This document shows positions 43,061 through 51,618 of a stretch of 64,000 nt of DNA, piece after piece. A program made the position numbers and the translations under genes. This DNA comes from Planctomycetota bacterium (GTDB taxonomy: Bacteria > Planctomycetota > PLA2 > JAEUHO01), in assembly GCA_029259775.1 (NCBI GenBank), contig JAJDEN010000064.1, forward strand, positions 1 through 64,000. The letters run 5' to 3'. Below the pieces are notes generated by a model. The model saw only the letters and a list, made by a program, of their open reading frames with translations. It was not told the DNA's origin and made no database searches. Numbering within the stretch: the first letter of the stretch is position 1; each line of letters begins with the position of its first letter.

Positions 43061-45961
43061 ATGGCCAACCGCACGAGGCGCACACTCACCGCAATCACGT
43101 TCGCGATGTTGGGGCTCGCCGCCACCTTGGCGCCCGGCTGTGGAGGCTCCTCGGCCACCGGAGCGGGGCGAGGTCTGATCCTCCTGAGCTTCGGACTTGC
43201 CGGCGTGGACAACGTCGTGCTCAACGAGCGCCTGACCTTCATCTTCAGCGAGAACGTCGATCCCTCGACGATCACGAACGCCTCGATCCAGATCCGGGAA
43301 GGCCCGCAGTTCGGAGTGACGGCCCCCGGCACGTTCACCGTTTCCGGCTCCACGGTCACGTTCGAGCCCGTGCTGCCCTCGCAGTGCGACCTGAGCGACG
43401 CCGGGTTCAAGTCGAACACGACGTACCGCGTCCAGATCATCGGCGCACCGGAGGAGTTCGCGATTCGCAACAGCGCTGGGCAGCAGTTGCGCAACACACA
43501 GACCTACGAGTTCAACACCCGCGCAGACAACGACCCCACCAAGTTCCGCGACGCCATCCCGGGCGCCCCGCCGGTCGTCACCAGCACGTCACCCATGAAC
43601 GGCGACGCGGCCGTCAAGGTGGAATCCGGCAACCGCGTGGAGATCGTTCTCTCCGAGAACCTCGACCCGTGCACGGTGAGCCACGAGAGCGTGAGCGTGA
43701 AGATCTACGAGGTCGGCGATCCGAACGTGAACGTGGCGTCAGGCAACGGCACGAACTCGGGCTTCGCCGTCGGCCCGGACATCGACGACCAGACCCCGGG
43801 CGATCCCTTCACGTGGGGTGCGACCGGGACGACGACGCTCTCGCCGGCGCAGTCTCTCCCGGTGCTCATCACGCTGGAGCAGGACTTCTCCTCGACCAAG
43901 ATCATCCTGACGCCGCTGCAGGGCTACAACCCGGACCCGCTCAAGAGCGCGCCGTTGTTCCCCGAGAACACCCTGCTCGTCGTGCAGCTGACCATCGACA
44001 TCGCGGACTTCGGCAACCAGGCCCTCTCGCCCGCGACGTTCGCGTTCACGACCGAGAACCTGCCCCCGCAGAACCTCACCTACCTGCTCGATAGCGCGGG
44101 CGAGACGGCCTACAACGACGCCGGCACGACCGCCGACGTCAACACGGCCCGCTCGCCCAGCCGCGTCCAGGGCTTCCTGCTCTTCTCCGGCGATGCCGAC
44201 AACGGCTCCGACCTCGTCTCGCCGTCCGGCCCCTACGTCCCGAGCTGCGACCTGCGCGCCAACGACGGCACCAAGGACCCGTTCGATCCGAACGCCGATG
44301 TCGTTCTGGATACGGGCGCGTCCGTCAACACGTGCGCGAACGGCACCGACGGCTCGACCGCGGTGGTGTATGAGTTCCAGACGTTCCGGATCCGCTCGGG
44401 CGTCACGGTCCGCATCATCGGCGTCAACCCGGCGATCCTCCTCGTCGAGGGTGATGTCACCATCGACAGCGGCGGCACGCTCGTCGCGCGCGGCGACGGC
44501 CAGGGCGGCTCGCCCGACAGCCGCGGCGGCAAGGGCCGCGATCAGGGGACGAAGTCCGACATCGTGGTCGAGGGCGGCGTCGGTGTCGCCGGTGGCGGCG
44601 ACGGCGGTGACGCCACGAAGGTCGAGAACAACAACCAGAACTGGAAGTACGGCCACGACGGCTTGGCCGGCTTCGGCTCGCCCGACTACGACCCCACGAT
44701 GCCCCAGACCGATCCCATTGCCACGACGGTCGCTCCGACCGGTGGTGGCGAAGGTGGCGCGCCGGTCGGCATCACGACGAGCAGCCCCTGGGACGGCACA
44801 TCCTCCGCCGGCGGTGGCGGTGGCCATGCGGAGCCCGGACTGCCCGGCGACGCGCCCGACCTGGGCACGAACTGGAAGCTCAAGCTCCCCGTGCGCAGCA
44901 AGGGCGGCGCGACCTACGAGTCTGACCCCAGCGAGCGCATGTTGAAGCCCGAGGCCGGCTCCGGCGGCGGCGCGGCGGGCCATGCCAAGGACCAGCCCTG
45001 GCGTAACTCGACGAGCGAAGGCACCGGCGGCGGCTCCGGCGGTGCCGGCGGCGGCTTCTTCGACATCACCTCGAACGGCGACATCAACGTGTTCGGCACC
45101 CTCGACGCAGCCGGCGCCCGTGGCGGCGACGGCGAGCGCTGGAACGTCACGTCCGGCGACCGCGGCATCACGGGTGGTGGCGGCGGTGGCTCGGGTGGCG
45201 GCATCCGCTTGCTCACGCCGAACGACATCATCTTCGGTGGCACGACCACCGTGACCGTCGCGGGCGGCCCCGGCGGCGTCGGTGCACGGCATGCCGTCAC
45301 CCGGCCCGGCCAGATCATCAAGCACGACAACGACGGTGGTGACGGCGGCAACGGCCGCCTGGTCATGGAAGACGGTGACTCGATCATCAGCGGCCTGGGC
45401 GCAGCCAGCGTCACGCCGGGCGAAGGCGATCCCGGCTTCTTCCGCGGTGTGTTCGATGCCACACGCTTCCAAGGCGGCGGCTTGGAGCCGCAGGCCACGA
45501 CGGAGGTCTTCTCGGTCGGTCCGCTGAACCCCGTGTTCGACGAGCCCAACCCTGGCGACTTCGTCGCGGCCCTGCCGACAGCGGGCGCTCCCGGCATCGG
45601 CAAGACGGGCATCTTCATCGAGGTGCGCGGCTACCAGATCGCGGCAGACGGTACGCCGGACCTGACGACGGAGACGGACTGGTTCTCGATCGGCTACTTC
45701 GAGGACACAGGCGTCGAGACGCTCCCGGCCTGGATGCCCGGACAGCCCGGCGACGTACCGGTTGCTCCCGACAACGCCCTCGACGGCGCGTCCCCGCACG
45801 GCAACAGCGGCTCCGGCTTCACGGGCCTCAACGCGGCGGGTGCTGGACGCTTCGAGTTCATCCAGATTCGCATCTCGATGTTCCTGAACTCGAACGTGAG
45901 CGTGTCGGATGCCGGCGCGCTGCTCGACGACTGGACGATCCACTTCACCGCAGACAATTAG
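43061..45961 (+). CDS. Large surface lipoprotein with Ig-like and glycine-rich domains
   Basis: The 966-residue product has a lipobox LAPGC. Residues about 40-145 and 165-340 look like bacterial Ig-like (Big_5) domains of adhesion proteins (ERLTFIFSENVDPSTITNA and NRVEIVLSENLDPCTVSHE are repeats of one motif). A beta-helical stretch follows (VRIIGVNPAILLVEGDVTID). The region about 480-790 is glycine-rich with many GGxGG turns, including GGGGGSGGGIRLLTPNDIIF. The C-terminal part looks like a carbohydrate-binding-like beta domain. It is probably a cell-surface structural or adhesive protein. GGAG lies 6 nt before the ATG. Confidence 0.75.
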   Translation: MANRTRRTLTAITFAMLGLAATLAPGCGGSSATGAGRGLILLSFGLAGVDNVVLNERLTFIFSENVDPSTITNASIQIREGPQFGVTAPGTFTVSGSTVTFEPVLPSQCDLSDAGFKSNTTYRVQIIGAPEEFAIRNSAGQQLRNTQTYEFNTRADNDPTKFRDAIPGAPPVVTSTSPMNGDAAVKVESGNRVEIVLSENLDPCTVSHESVSVKIYEVGDPNVNVASGNGTNSGFAVGPDIDDQTPGDPFTWGATGTTTLSPAQSLPVLITLEQDFSSTKIILTPLQGYNPDPLKSAPLFPENTLLVVQLTIDIADFGNQALSPATFAFTTENLPPQNLTYLLDSAGETAYNDAGTTADVNTARSPSRVQGFLLFSGDADNGSDLVSPSGPYVPSCDLRANDGTKDPFDPNADVVLDTGASVNTCANGTDGSTAVVYEFQTFRIRSGVTVRIIGVNPAILLVEGDVTIDSGGTLVARGDGQGGSPDSRGGKGRDQGTKSDIVVEGGVGVAGGGDGGDATKVENNNQNWKYGHDGLAGFGSPDYDPTMPQTDPIATTVAPTGGGEGGAPVGITTSSPWDGTSSAGGGGGHAEPGLPGDAPDLGTNWKLKLPVRSKGGATYESDPSERMLKPEAGSGGGAAGHAKDQPWRNSTSEGTGGGSGGAGGGFFDITSNGDINVFGTLDAAGARGGDGERWNVTSGDRGITGGGGGGSGGGIRLLTPNDIIFGGTTTVTVAGGPGGVGARHAVTRPGQIIKHDNDGGDGGNGRLVMEDGDSIISGLGAASVTPGEGDPGFFRGVFDATRFQGGGLEPQATTEVFSVGPLNPVFDEPNPGDFVAALPTAGAPGIGKTGIFIEVRGYQIAADGTPDLTTETDWFSIGYFEDTGVETLPAWMPGQPGDVPVAPDNALDGASPHGNSGSGFTGLNAAGAGRFEFIQIRISMFLNSNVSVSDAGALLDDWTIHFTADN

Positions 45962-45962
45962 T

Positions 45963-46031
45963 CCGAGCAACGCGCTATACCGAGCAACGCGCTATACCGA
46001 GCAACCCGGGGCCCCGCGCAAGGCGCGGGGC
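45963..46031. repeat. 17-bp tandem repeat and hairpin after the lipoprotein gene
   Basis: CCGAGCAACGCGCTATA occurs twice in tandem (45963-45979, 45980-45996) plus a partial third copy, starting right after the stop codon. A perfect 9-bp hairpin GCCCCGCGC-AAG-GCGCGGGGC (46011-46031) follows and may end the transcript. Confidence 0.65.
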
Positions 46032-46162
46032 GGGAGCATCCCGAGCGACCCAGCAACCAGTCCGGGCAGTTCGGTGGGTTGATGTGACGGCGGGGCGTGC
46101 TCGCGCGATGTAGCCACATGCGCGACTCGCTTCCCCCTCCGTCAGCTTCTCCGTCCCCTCCG

Positions 46163-46921
46163 ATGGCCGTCCCCCGGTCCCAGGAGGCACGCGAACGCTT
46201 GCTCGCCCCCCGCCCCCAAGAGGCGCGCGATCGATTGCTCGCGCTGGGTGCGGAGTCCCTGTCGACGCAGGACCTGCTGTCCGTCCTCGTGACCGAGCGC
46301 ACGTCCCGCACCGCCATCGAAAGCACCGCCATCGAAAGCACCGCCGTGGAACGCCCCGGCGCCGTCGAGTTGCTCGACACCTCCGAACTGATCAACGGTT
46401 TCGGCTCGCTGCGAGCCATGGCCGCAGCCACCGCACGCGAGCTGCAGGTCGCCCACGGCGTGGGCCGCACGACAGCGCTCCGTCTCGCGGCTGCGTTCGC
46501 TCTCGGCCGTCGCGTACGCTCGGAGCGACTGCCACGCGGGCGACTCCTGCGCGAGAGTGCCGAGATCTTCACGGCGTTCCACGAGCGCTTGCGCGACCTG
46601 AAGAAGGAACGCTTCCTCACCGTCATGCTGAACGGCAAGAACCGCGTGATCCGGGAAGTCTGCGTCTCCGAGGGCATCCTCACGGCGAGCCTCGTGCACC
46701 CGCGCGAGGTGTTCGTACCTGCCATTCGCGAATCGGCGGCTGGCATCGTGCTGGTGCACAACCACCCGTCCGGCGACCCCGAACCGAGCCCCGAGGACCT
46801 CGAGGTCACGCGCCGGCTCGCCGCCGTCGGCGAGCTGGTGGGCATCCGGGTGCTCGACCATGTCATCGTCGGGGACGGGCGCTACGTGTCGTTTCTGGAG
46901 CGGGGGCTGCTGCCGGACTGA
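46163..46921 (+). CDS. radC: RadC/JAB-domain protein
   Basis: RadC-family proteins carry a JAB/MPN metalloprotease-like domain; despite the name, a role in recombination repair is not established. The C-terminal half has LTASLVHPREVFVPAIRE and the metal motif HNHPSGDPEPSPEDLE. The N-terminal half has the helix-hairpin-helix region LRAMAAATARELQVAHGVGRTTALRL. A 15-bp tandem repeat near 46310-46350 encodes TAIESTAIESTAVE, and the N-terminus contains a duplicated QEARxRLLA unit. The start is uncertain: ATG 46163 gives 252 residues; ATG 46118 and GTG 46097 are also in frame, and none has a clear ribosome site. Confidence 0.9.
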   Translation: MAVPRSQEARERLLAPRPQEARDRLLALGAESLSTQDLLSVLVTERTSRTAIESTAIESTAVERPGAVELLDTSELINGFGSLRAMAAATARELQVAHGVGRTTALRLAAAFALGRRVRSERLPRGRLLRESAEIFTAFHERLRDLKKERFLTVMLNGKNRVIREVCVSEGILTASLVHPREVFVPAIRESAAGIVLVHNHPSGDPEPSPEDLEVTRRLAAVGELVGIRVLDHVIVGDGRYVSFLERGLLPD

Positions 46922-46991
46922 TGCGGCGCGCAAGAACCGCGCGCCACTCCGTGTCATGATCGGCAGCCGCGGCCGACCGGCGTTCATGTAG

Positions 46992-47012
46992 GGAGCGGGC
47001 ACGGCCCGCTCC
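46992..47012. terminator. Perfect hairpin between radC and the esterase gene
   Basis: GGAGCGGGC, loop ACG, GCCCGCTCC form a 9-bp stem without a T run. It lies directly before the GGAGG ribosome site of the esterase gene, so it could also influence that gene's translation. Confidence 0.45.
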
Positions 47013-47028
47013 GGAGGATGCCCCAGTC

Positions 47029-48375
47029 TTGCTGCCTCGTCCCTACTCCGTCCCGATGGTTGTCACGCTGGTCGTCGCGCTCGCCCTCGTCGTGCTCGTC
47101 CGGCCGCCGGTGGTCGCCGGCGCCGAGGAGACGCCGGACGCCCTGCTCGCGCACCTCGTGGACCTGCCGACGCCCGCCGCACGAGCGGAGCAGGCGACGA
47201 AGCTCGCCAAGATGAAAGGCATCAGCCTCGATGCATGGCTGGAAGCCGCACGCCGCTTCGGACGGTTCCGCCGCCAGCCGACAGGTCCGCGGCAGGACGA
47301 CGAACGCATCGTGATCGGCGGCAGGTCCCTGCTCACGCCCGTGGCCGTCTACGTGCCGGAGAGCTACAAGCCCGACAAGCCGGCTCGGCTGATGATGACG
47401 TTCCATGGTTCGGGCGGCGGCGGCGCCGAGATGTACGTGGCGTGGCGCGCCGTCGCCGACGCGCTGGGCATGATCATCGTCTCCCCCACGGATCGTCGTG
47501 CCATCGGCGGATTCACGATGACGCCCCTCGAGCGCGAGACGGGCTGGGCTGCCGTGCGATGGGCCCGCCGCACGTTCAACATCGACGAGAGGCGCATGTA
47601 CGCAACAGGCATCAGCCGCGGCGGCCATCTCCTCTGGGACATGGCGCTCCGTCAGCCGGATCGCTTCGCGGCGCTTGCGCCGATGATCGGTGGTCCCCTC
47701 GTGAGCCTCGCACAAGGACGCAACAACGTGCGCTACGCGGAGAACCTCGTCGGCGTTCCCATCCGCGACCTCCAGGGCATGAAGGACGATCCCGGCCTCA
47801 TCGCCAACCTGCAGCTGATCTTCAAGCGCCTGGCGGTACACGGCGCCAAGGAGGCGAAGCTCATCCCGTTCCCGGAGCTGGGCCATGGCTTCCGCATGGA
47901 GGCGGTCGACTGGGCGGCGTTCCTCGGGCCCTGCAAGCGCGAGCCGGTTCCCGCCCGCGTGATCCGTCGCTCGGCCCGCAAGGGAAGCGGCCGCGCGGCC
48001 TGGGTCGAGATCCTCGAGACCAAGACGCCGACGAAGGAGCAGTTCCGGCTGAACATCGACGCCAAGCGCTGGGGCAAGCTCACCAAGGAGAAGCAGCGGG
48101 AGCTCGTCACGCTCGAGGCCGAGCGCCACACGGCGCGCGTCGAAGCACGCATGACTGCCAAGGGGAGCTTCGTGGTCACGACGCGCGGCGTCAAGAAGCT
48201 CCGACTGCTGCTCGCCGCCTCGATGTTCGATCCGGCCGACAAGGTCGAGGTCACGCTCAACGGCAAGGTGCGCCGTCTCGGCACCCGCCTCCGCAAGAAG
48301 GTGCTGCTCGCCGAATTCGCCGAGCGCTTCGATCGCACCTTCCTGCCCATCGCGGAAGTGATCTTGCAGCCGTAG
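47029..48375 (+). CDS. Exported alpha/beta-hydrolase (PHB-depolymerase/esterase type)
   Basis: The 448-residue protein starts at TTG, 11 nt after GGAGG, with a signal peptide (VVTLVVALALVVLV, then a cleavable Ala-Gly-Ala). The hydrolase core has the oxyanion motif FHGSGGGG (125-132), the nucleophile elbow GISRGG (Ser196), and a likely histidine in LGHGFRME. Residues about 320-440 are an extra beta domain. The nearest group is secreted polyester/feruloyl-type esterases. An ATG at 47056 would also give a signal-like start. Confidence 0.82.
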   Translation: MLPRPYSVPMVVTLVVALALVVLVRPPVVAGAEETPDALLAHLVDLPTPAARAEQATKLAKMKGISLDAWLEAARRFGRFRRQPTGPRQDDERIVIGGRSLLTPVAVYVPESYKPDKPARLMMTFHGSGGGGAEMYVAWRAVADALGMIIVSPTDRRAIGGFTMTPLERETGWAAVRWARRTFNIDERRMYATGISRGGHLLWDMALRQPDRFAALAPMIGGPLVSLAQGRNNVRYAENLVGVPIRDLQGMKDDPGLIANLQLIFKRLAVHGAKEAKLIPFPELGHGFRMEAVDWAAFLGPCKREPVPARVIRRSARKGSGRAAWVEILETKTPTKEQFRLNIDAKRWGKLTKEKQRELVTLEAERHTARVEARMTAKGSFVVTTRGVKKLRLLLAASMFDPADKVEVTLNGKVRRLGTRLRKKVLLAEFAERFDRTFLPIAEVILQP

Positions 48376-48387
48376 AGCGCTGACGCG

Positions 48388-49665
48388 CTAGATGGACGCG
48401 TGCCAGAGCGTGTAGAGTTCGGCCACGCTCGAGCCGAAGGCGCGCTTGGCGGCCGCATCGATGTCGGTCCCCGTGCCGAGCGCCGTCAGGAACGAGGGCA
48501 GCGCGCCCGCGCCGAAGCGATCCACGAGCCACCCCGTGAAGTGCAGGGCCTGGGCGTAGAACAGATTCACGGTCCCCGCGTTCTTCACGGTGGAGATCTT
48601 GAGACGCCGCAGCTCATCCAGGGTGAGGAGGCGTGACACCTCCTTCTGTCGCTTGAAGCTCGCACCGATCTCAGCCCGTCGACGGCGGCCTGCGCTTGCG
48701 TCCTTCTCGACATGTTGCGCGATGCCCTCGTGCCACCAGATTGGTAGCGACGGCGTGCGCTCGCGCAGGACGTGGTGCGTGAACTCGTGCGCCAGCACAC
48801 GCTCGGCGGTCGCCCGGTGACGCTGCAGGTTGCGCACCGGCACGCGCAGGACGCCGTTGTGGTACAGCGCCCCGACCCAGGAGTGCGCCCCGGTCACGCG
48901 CTGGAACTCGGCTCCCTCGTAGAGCACGACCTGTGCCTGCGTGCGCGGCGCGATACCCAGGTCGGCCGTCACGTCGGCGTAGGCGTCCTCCAGGATGGTC
49001 AGCGCCAGACGCACGACCTCGGCGTCGGCATCCGGCGGATACCGGACGATGAAGTGCCCCGACCCATGCGTGAGAAAGCGCGCCTCGGCGTCGGCCCGGC
49101 GCGTGAGGTTCTGGACGCGCCGTCGTAGGGTCCCATCGCGCGGACGGAGTACCTGCAGCGACCCGAGGGCATCGAGCGCCTCGCGCAGTTCCCCGGCGCG
49201 CTCGCGGACGTCCGCCAGCAGCAGCCAGGCCCCGCCGTAGAGCTTGTCCCGCTCGACGAGCGTCTCGGCTTGCCGCAGCGCCTCGCCCATGCGTCCAGCC
49301 AGCAGCAAGGCTCGACCGCGCTGGGTCTCGTAGACCAGACGCCGAGGGTGGAGGTCGAGCGCCCTGTCGATCAGCGCGAGGGCGGCGGCGCCGTCCTTGT
49401 GTGTGATGGCGCGCGCAGCACGTCTGCTGAGCGCCAAGGCCAGGTTGCGCTGCGCGGCCACGCTCTTGGGCACGCGCTCGAGGACGCTCTCGAAGGCGGT
49501 GCTGGCCTCGGTGAGCATGTCGGCTTCGAGATGTTGCGCGCCCGCCTTCGTGAGGCGTACGAGCTCGCGGTCCGCCGCGTCAGCGCTGCCCACGAACGTA
49601 CCCAACAGGCAGAGCGCAGCGAGGCACACAGCGGTTCGGCTCGCACGGGAGGGCTGGGCGGTCAT
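48388..49665 (-). CDS. Secreted TPR / peptidase-MA-like metalloprotease
   Basis: The 425-residue protein from ATG 49665 has a signal peptide (TAVCLAALCLLGTFVGSADA), four or so TPR helices (about 35-190) and a gluzincin domain with LAHEFTHH (His293, Glu294, His297) and HEGIAQHVE (Glu313). This is the peptidase-MA arrangement. It converges with the esterase gene; stops are 12 bases apart over a small inverted repeat. It is the fourth DUF1570/peptidase-MA-type protein in the window. Confidence 0.8.
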   Translation of the reverse strand: MTAQPSRASRTAVCLAALCLLGTFVGSADAADRELVRLTKAGAQHLEADMLTEASTAFESVLERVPKSVAAQRNLALALSRRAARAITHKDGAAALALIDRALDLHPRRLVYETQRGRALLLAGRMGEALRQAETLVERDKLYGGAWLLLADVRERAGELREALDALGSLQVLRPRDGTLRRRVQNLTRRADAEARFLTHGSGHFIVRYPPDADAEVVRLALTILEDAYADVTADLGIAPRTQAQVVLYEGAEFQRVTGAHSWVGALYHNGVLRVPVRNLQRHRATAERVLAHEFTHHVLRERTPSLPIWWHEGIAQHVEKDASAGRRRRAEIGASFKRQKEVSRLLTLDELRRLKISTVKNAGTVNLFYAQALHFTGWLVDRFGAGALPSFLTALGTGTDIDAAAKRAFGSSVAELYTLWHASI

Positions 49666-49765
49666 GCGTCCATTGGAACCCGCCCCGGGGCCCGAAGGGG
49701 CGCTGCGGTCGTTGGCTGCCCCGAAAGATGCTGCACGCCAAAGGGAACCTGTACGCCAAAAAGAA

Positions 49766-49795
49766 GACGAGCCGGGCATGCATGCCCGGCTCGTC
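49766..49795 (-). terminator. Intrinsic terminator of the HTH-membrane gene
   Basis: A 30-bp perfect palindrome (arm GACGAGCCGGGCATG, then its complement) is followed on the minus strand by TTCTTTTTGG. This is a strong terminator for the leftward gene ending at 49859. Confidence 0.8.
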
Positions 49796-49858
49796 TCGCT
49801 GAAAGGGTCTTGTGGGAAAGCGCCTCGTGGGAAGGCCGCCTCCCCCTGGAGGAATCGC

Positions 49859-50560
49859 CTACTGGCCGCCCGCGCCGCCGCCGCCGGCCTTCTTGGGACC
49901 GAACTGCTCAGCGAACCACTTGGTCACCTTGTTCGAGCCGCCCTTGCTCACGGACGTGACGACCAGCACCGAAGAGATGCTGACGACGGCCGCAAGGAAG
50001 AGGCCGATGTACATGAGGGCGCCCGTACGGGGCTCCTCGATGACGACGCGCTGACGCGGTGCGGAGGCACCTCGGCCACCGCCACCACCACGACGCGACG
50101 GACGATCGACGCCCATGTCCTCGATCTCTTCGTCCTCGCCGAGATCGTCGTCTTCGGTGAAGTCGATCGGCTCCGTCGACATGCCGACGTCGCCCTGGTC
50201 GATGAACGTGTCCTGGCTCGAGATCTCGGCCGTCTGCAAACCGCCAGATGCGGTGAGATCCGGCTCGGCGAGCAGGTCATCGGAAAGCGTGTCACCAGCA
50301 CCCGCGCCGACGTTGACGGTCGGCTGACTGTCGTCCTCGAGGCTGATCTCGGTCAACGACGTCTCGGACGTCTGGCTACCGCGACCCGCACGACCGGCGA
50401 GGCCGTCGATCTCGACGCGCTTGAACTTCATCGCTCCGCCTTCGCGGAAAGCGCGAATCTCGCCCTCCGAGACGAGGCGCTTGAGGCGGTTCTCATCGAT
50501 GTTCAGCTGACGAAGGACCTCGTCGAAGTTGTAGAACTCACCGCTCTTGGACTTTGCCAC
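49859..50560 (-). CDS. Membrane-anchored excisionase-type HTH protein
   Basis: The 233-residue protein from GTG 50560 (GGAG 8 nt upstream) begins with an excisionase/MerR-like helix-turn-helix: FYNFDEVLRQLNIDENRLKRLVSEGEIRAFREGGAMKFKRVEID (residues about 8-53). A long acidic, Ser/Thr-rich linker follows (60-150), then a Gly/Arg segment, one membrane helix (about 182-204, MYIGLFLAAVVSISSVLVVT) and a short Lys/Gly-rich tail. Linking a DNA-reading domain to the membrane suggests a membrane-tethered regulator or chromosome anchor; the target is unknown. Confidence 0.75.
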   Translation of the reverse strand: MAKSKSGEFYNFDEVLRQLNIDENRLKRLVSEGEIRAFREGGAMKFKRVEIDGLAGRAGRGSQTSETSLTEISLEDDSQPTVNVGAGAGDTLSDDLLAEPDLTASGGLQTAEISSQDTFIDQGDVGMSTEPIDFTEDDDLGEDEEIEDMGVDRPSRRGGGGGRGASAPRQRVVIEEPRTGALMYIGLFLAAVVSISSVLVVTSVSKGGSNKVTKWFAEQFGPKKAGGGGAGGQ

Positions 50561-50821
50561 GGGCGTACTCCGTTGGCCGAGAGACTCGCTAGGCGGGGCT
50601 CTCGGAAACTGTTCCGGTCTCCAGCCTTCCCGCACCGTGGGAATGGCCGCAGCGCCCCTCCCGGGCGCACGCCGAAAGCATCCCAGAACATGGGCTCATG
50701 ATCAAGGACTGCGGCGCTCGGAGCCACGTCCTTCGACACGAACAGCAGGACAACCGGCCCAGGGACCAGGTCCGCCGGAGCCACCTGCCCTGGGGCCACG
50801 CCCGCCCGTAGGGGGCGGCGA

Positions 50822-51439
50822 CTACTTGGGCTGGTCGCCGACCTTGAGGGTGGGGTAGGGGTTGCCGGACGACTTCTTGCCGCTGAAGGCCTTGTCGTAG
50901 GCGCCCTTGAGCTTGCTGCGGGTGTACTCGGAGAGGTCCCGGTAGCCCTGGAGCTTCATGTCGAAGTCCATGTGCCGGGCCGCGAGGAGCCTCAGACCGC
51001 CCCGATCGCGTCGATCCAGCGGCTTGCTGCCCTGGATGATCCCCTTGTACTGGTAGACGAGGAGGCGCTGGGCCTTGGTGTCGAAGTAATAGACGACGCT
51101 CTCACCCGGCCCGATCGAGGCGGCGAGGGCGATCGCGTGGTTGTTGGAGTCGCCTGTCCCGCCGCCCGGGATCGCCTGCGTCCCACGGGGCTCGAAGGTG
51201 TTCGGAGGCGTGATCGGCGGAATGAGGGGCCCACCATCGCCGGGCTGTACAGCCGGGGGCGGCAGCGGGACCGCCGACTCGGGCGGATCCTCGGCCAAGG
51301 CCGTGCGGAAGCCCAGGGAGGGCAGCAGGATCATCAACAGCGTGGCGGCCCAGCCGCCGGCGAGGAAGCCGATCCACACGCCGGCGTGGCGCGAGAGGAT
51401 CCCGCGGCCTTCCGGTTGGGTCGTCGAACGTTCAGACAT
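50822..51439 (-). CDS. Membrane-anchored protein, unknown function
   Basis: The 205-residue product has one membrane helix (about 20-42, WIGFLAGGWAATLLMILLPSLGF), a proline-rich linker (50-85), and a C-terminal domain of about 100 residues with VVYYFDTKAQRLLVYQYKG and GLRLLAARHMDFDMKLQGYRDLSE. The latter resembles short domains seen repeatedly in planctomycete proteins, but I cannot name the family. GAGGGG lies 7 nt before the ATG. It follows the histidine kinase gene on the same strand. Confidence 0.7.
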   Translation of the reverse strand: MSERSTTQPEGRGILSRHAGVWIGFLAGGWAATLLMILLPSLGFRTALAEDPPESAVPLPPPAVQPGDGGPLIPPITPPNTFEPRGTQAIPGGGTGDSNNHAIALAASIGPGESVVYYFDTKAQRLLVYQYKGIIQGSKPLDRRDRGGLRLLAARHMDFDMKLQGYRDLSEYTRSKLKGAYDKAFSGKKSSGNPYPTLKVGDQPK

Positions 51440-51618
51440 GACAGTCCCCTCGGTCACAGGCTCTTCAGGCACAGGCTCTTCAGGCAGCGCACCACGCGTG
51501 GTGGTGCGCCCACTCTCGTGCCCTCTTTTGTACGGCGGAACTCTCACGGAGGGGTCACAAAGGCACCCTGGGAGGCCGCAGGGACCTTTCGTCGCCGCCG
51601 GCGCCTCGTCCCTGGGCC

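Noticed and set aside
49766..49795. 30-bp palindrome as a recombination (dif-like) site
   Set aside because: It is followed on the minus strand by a T-rich run right after a gene end, which fits an intrinsic terminator, and it lacks dif-like XerC/XerD half sites.
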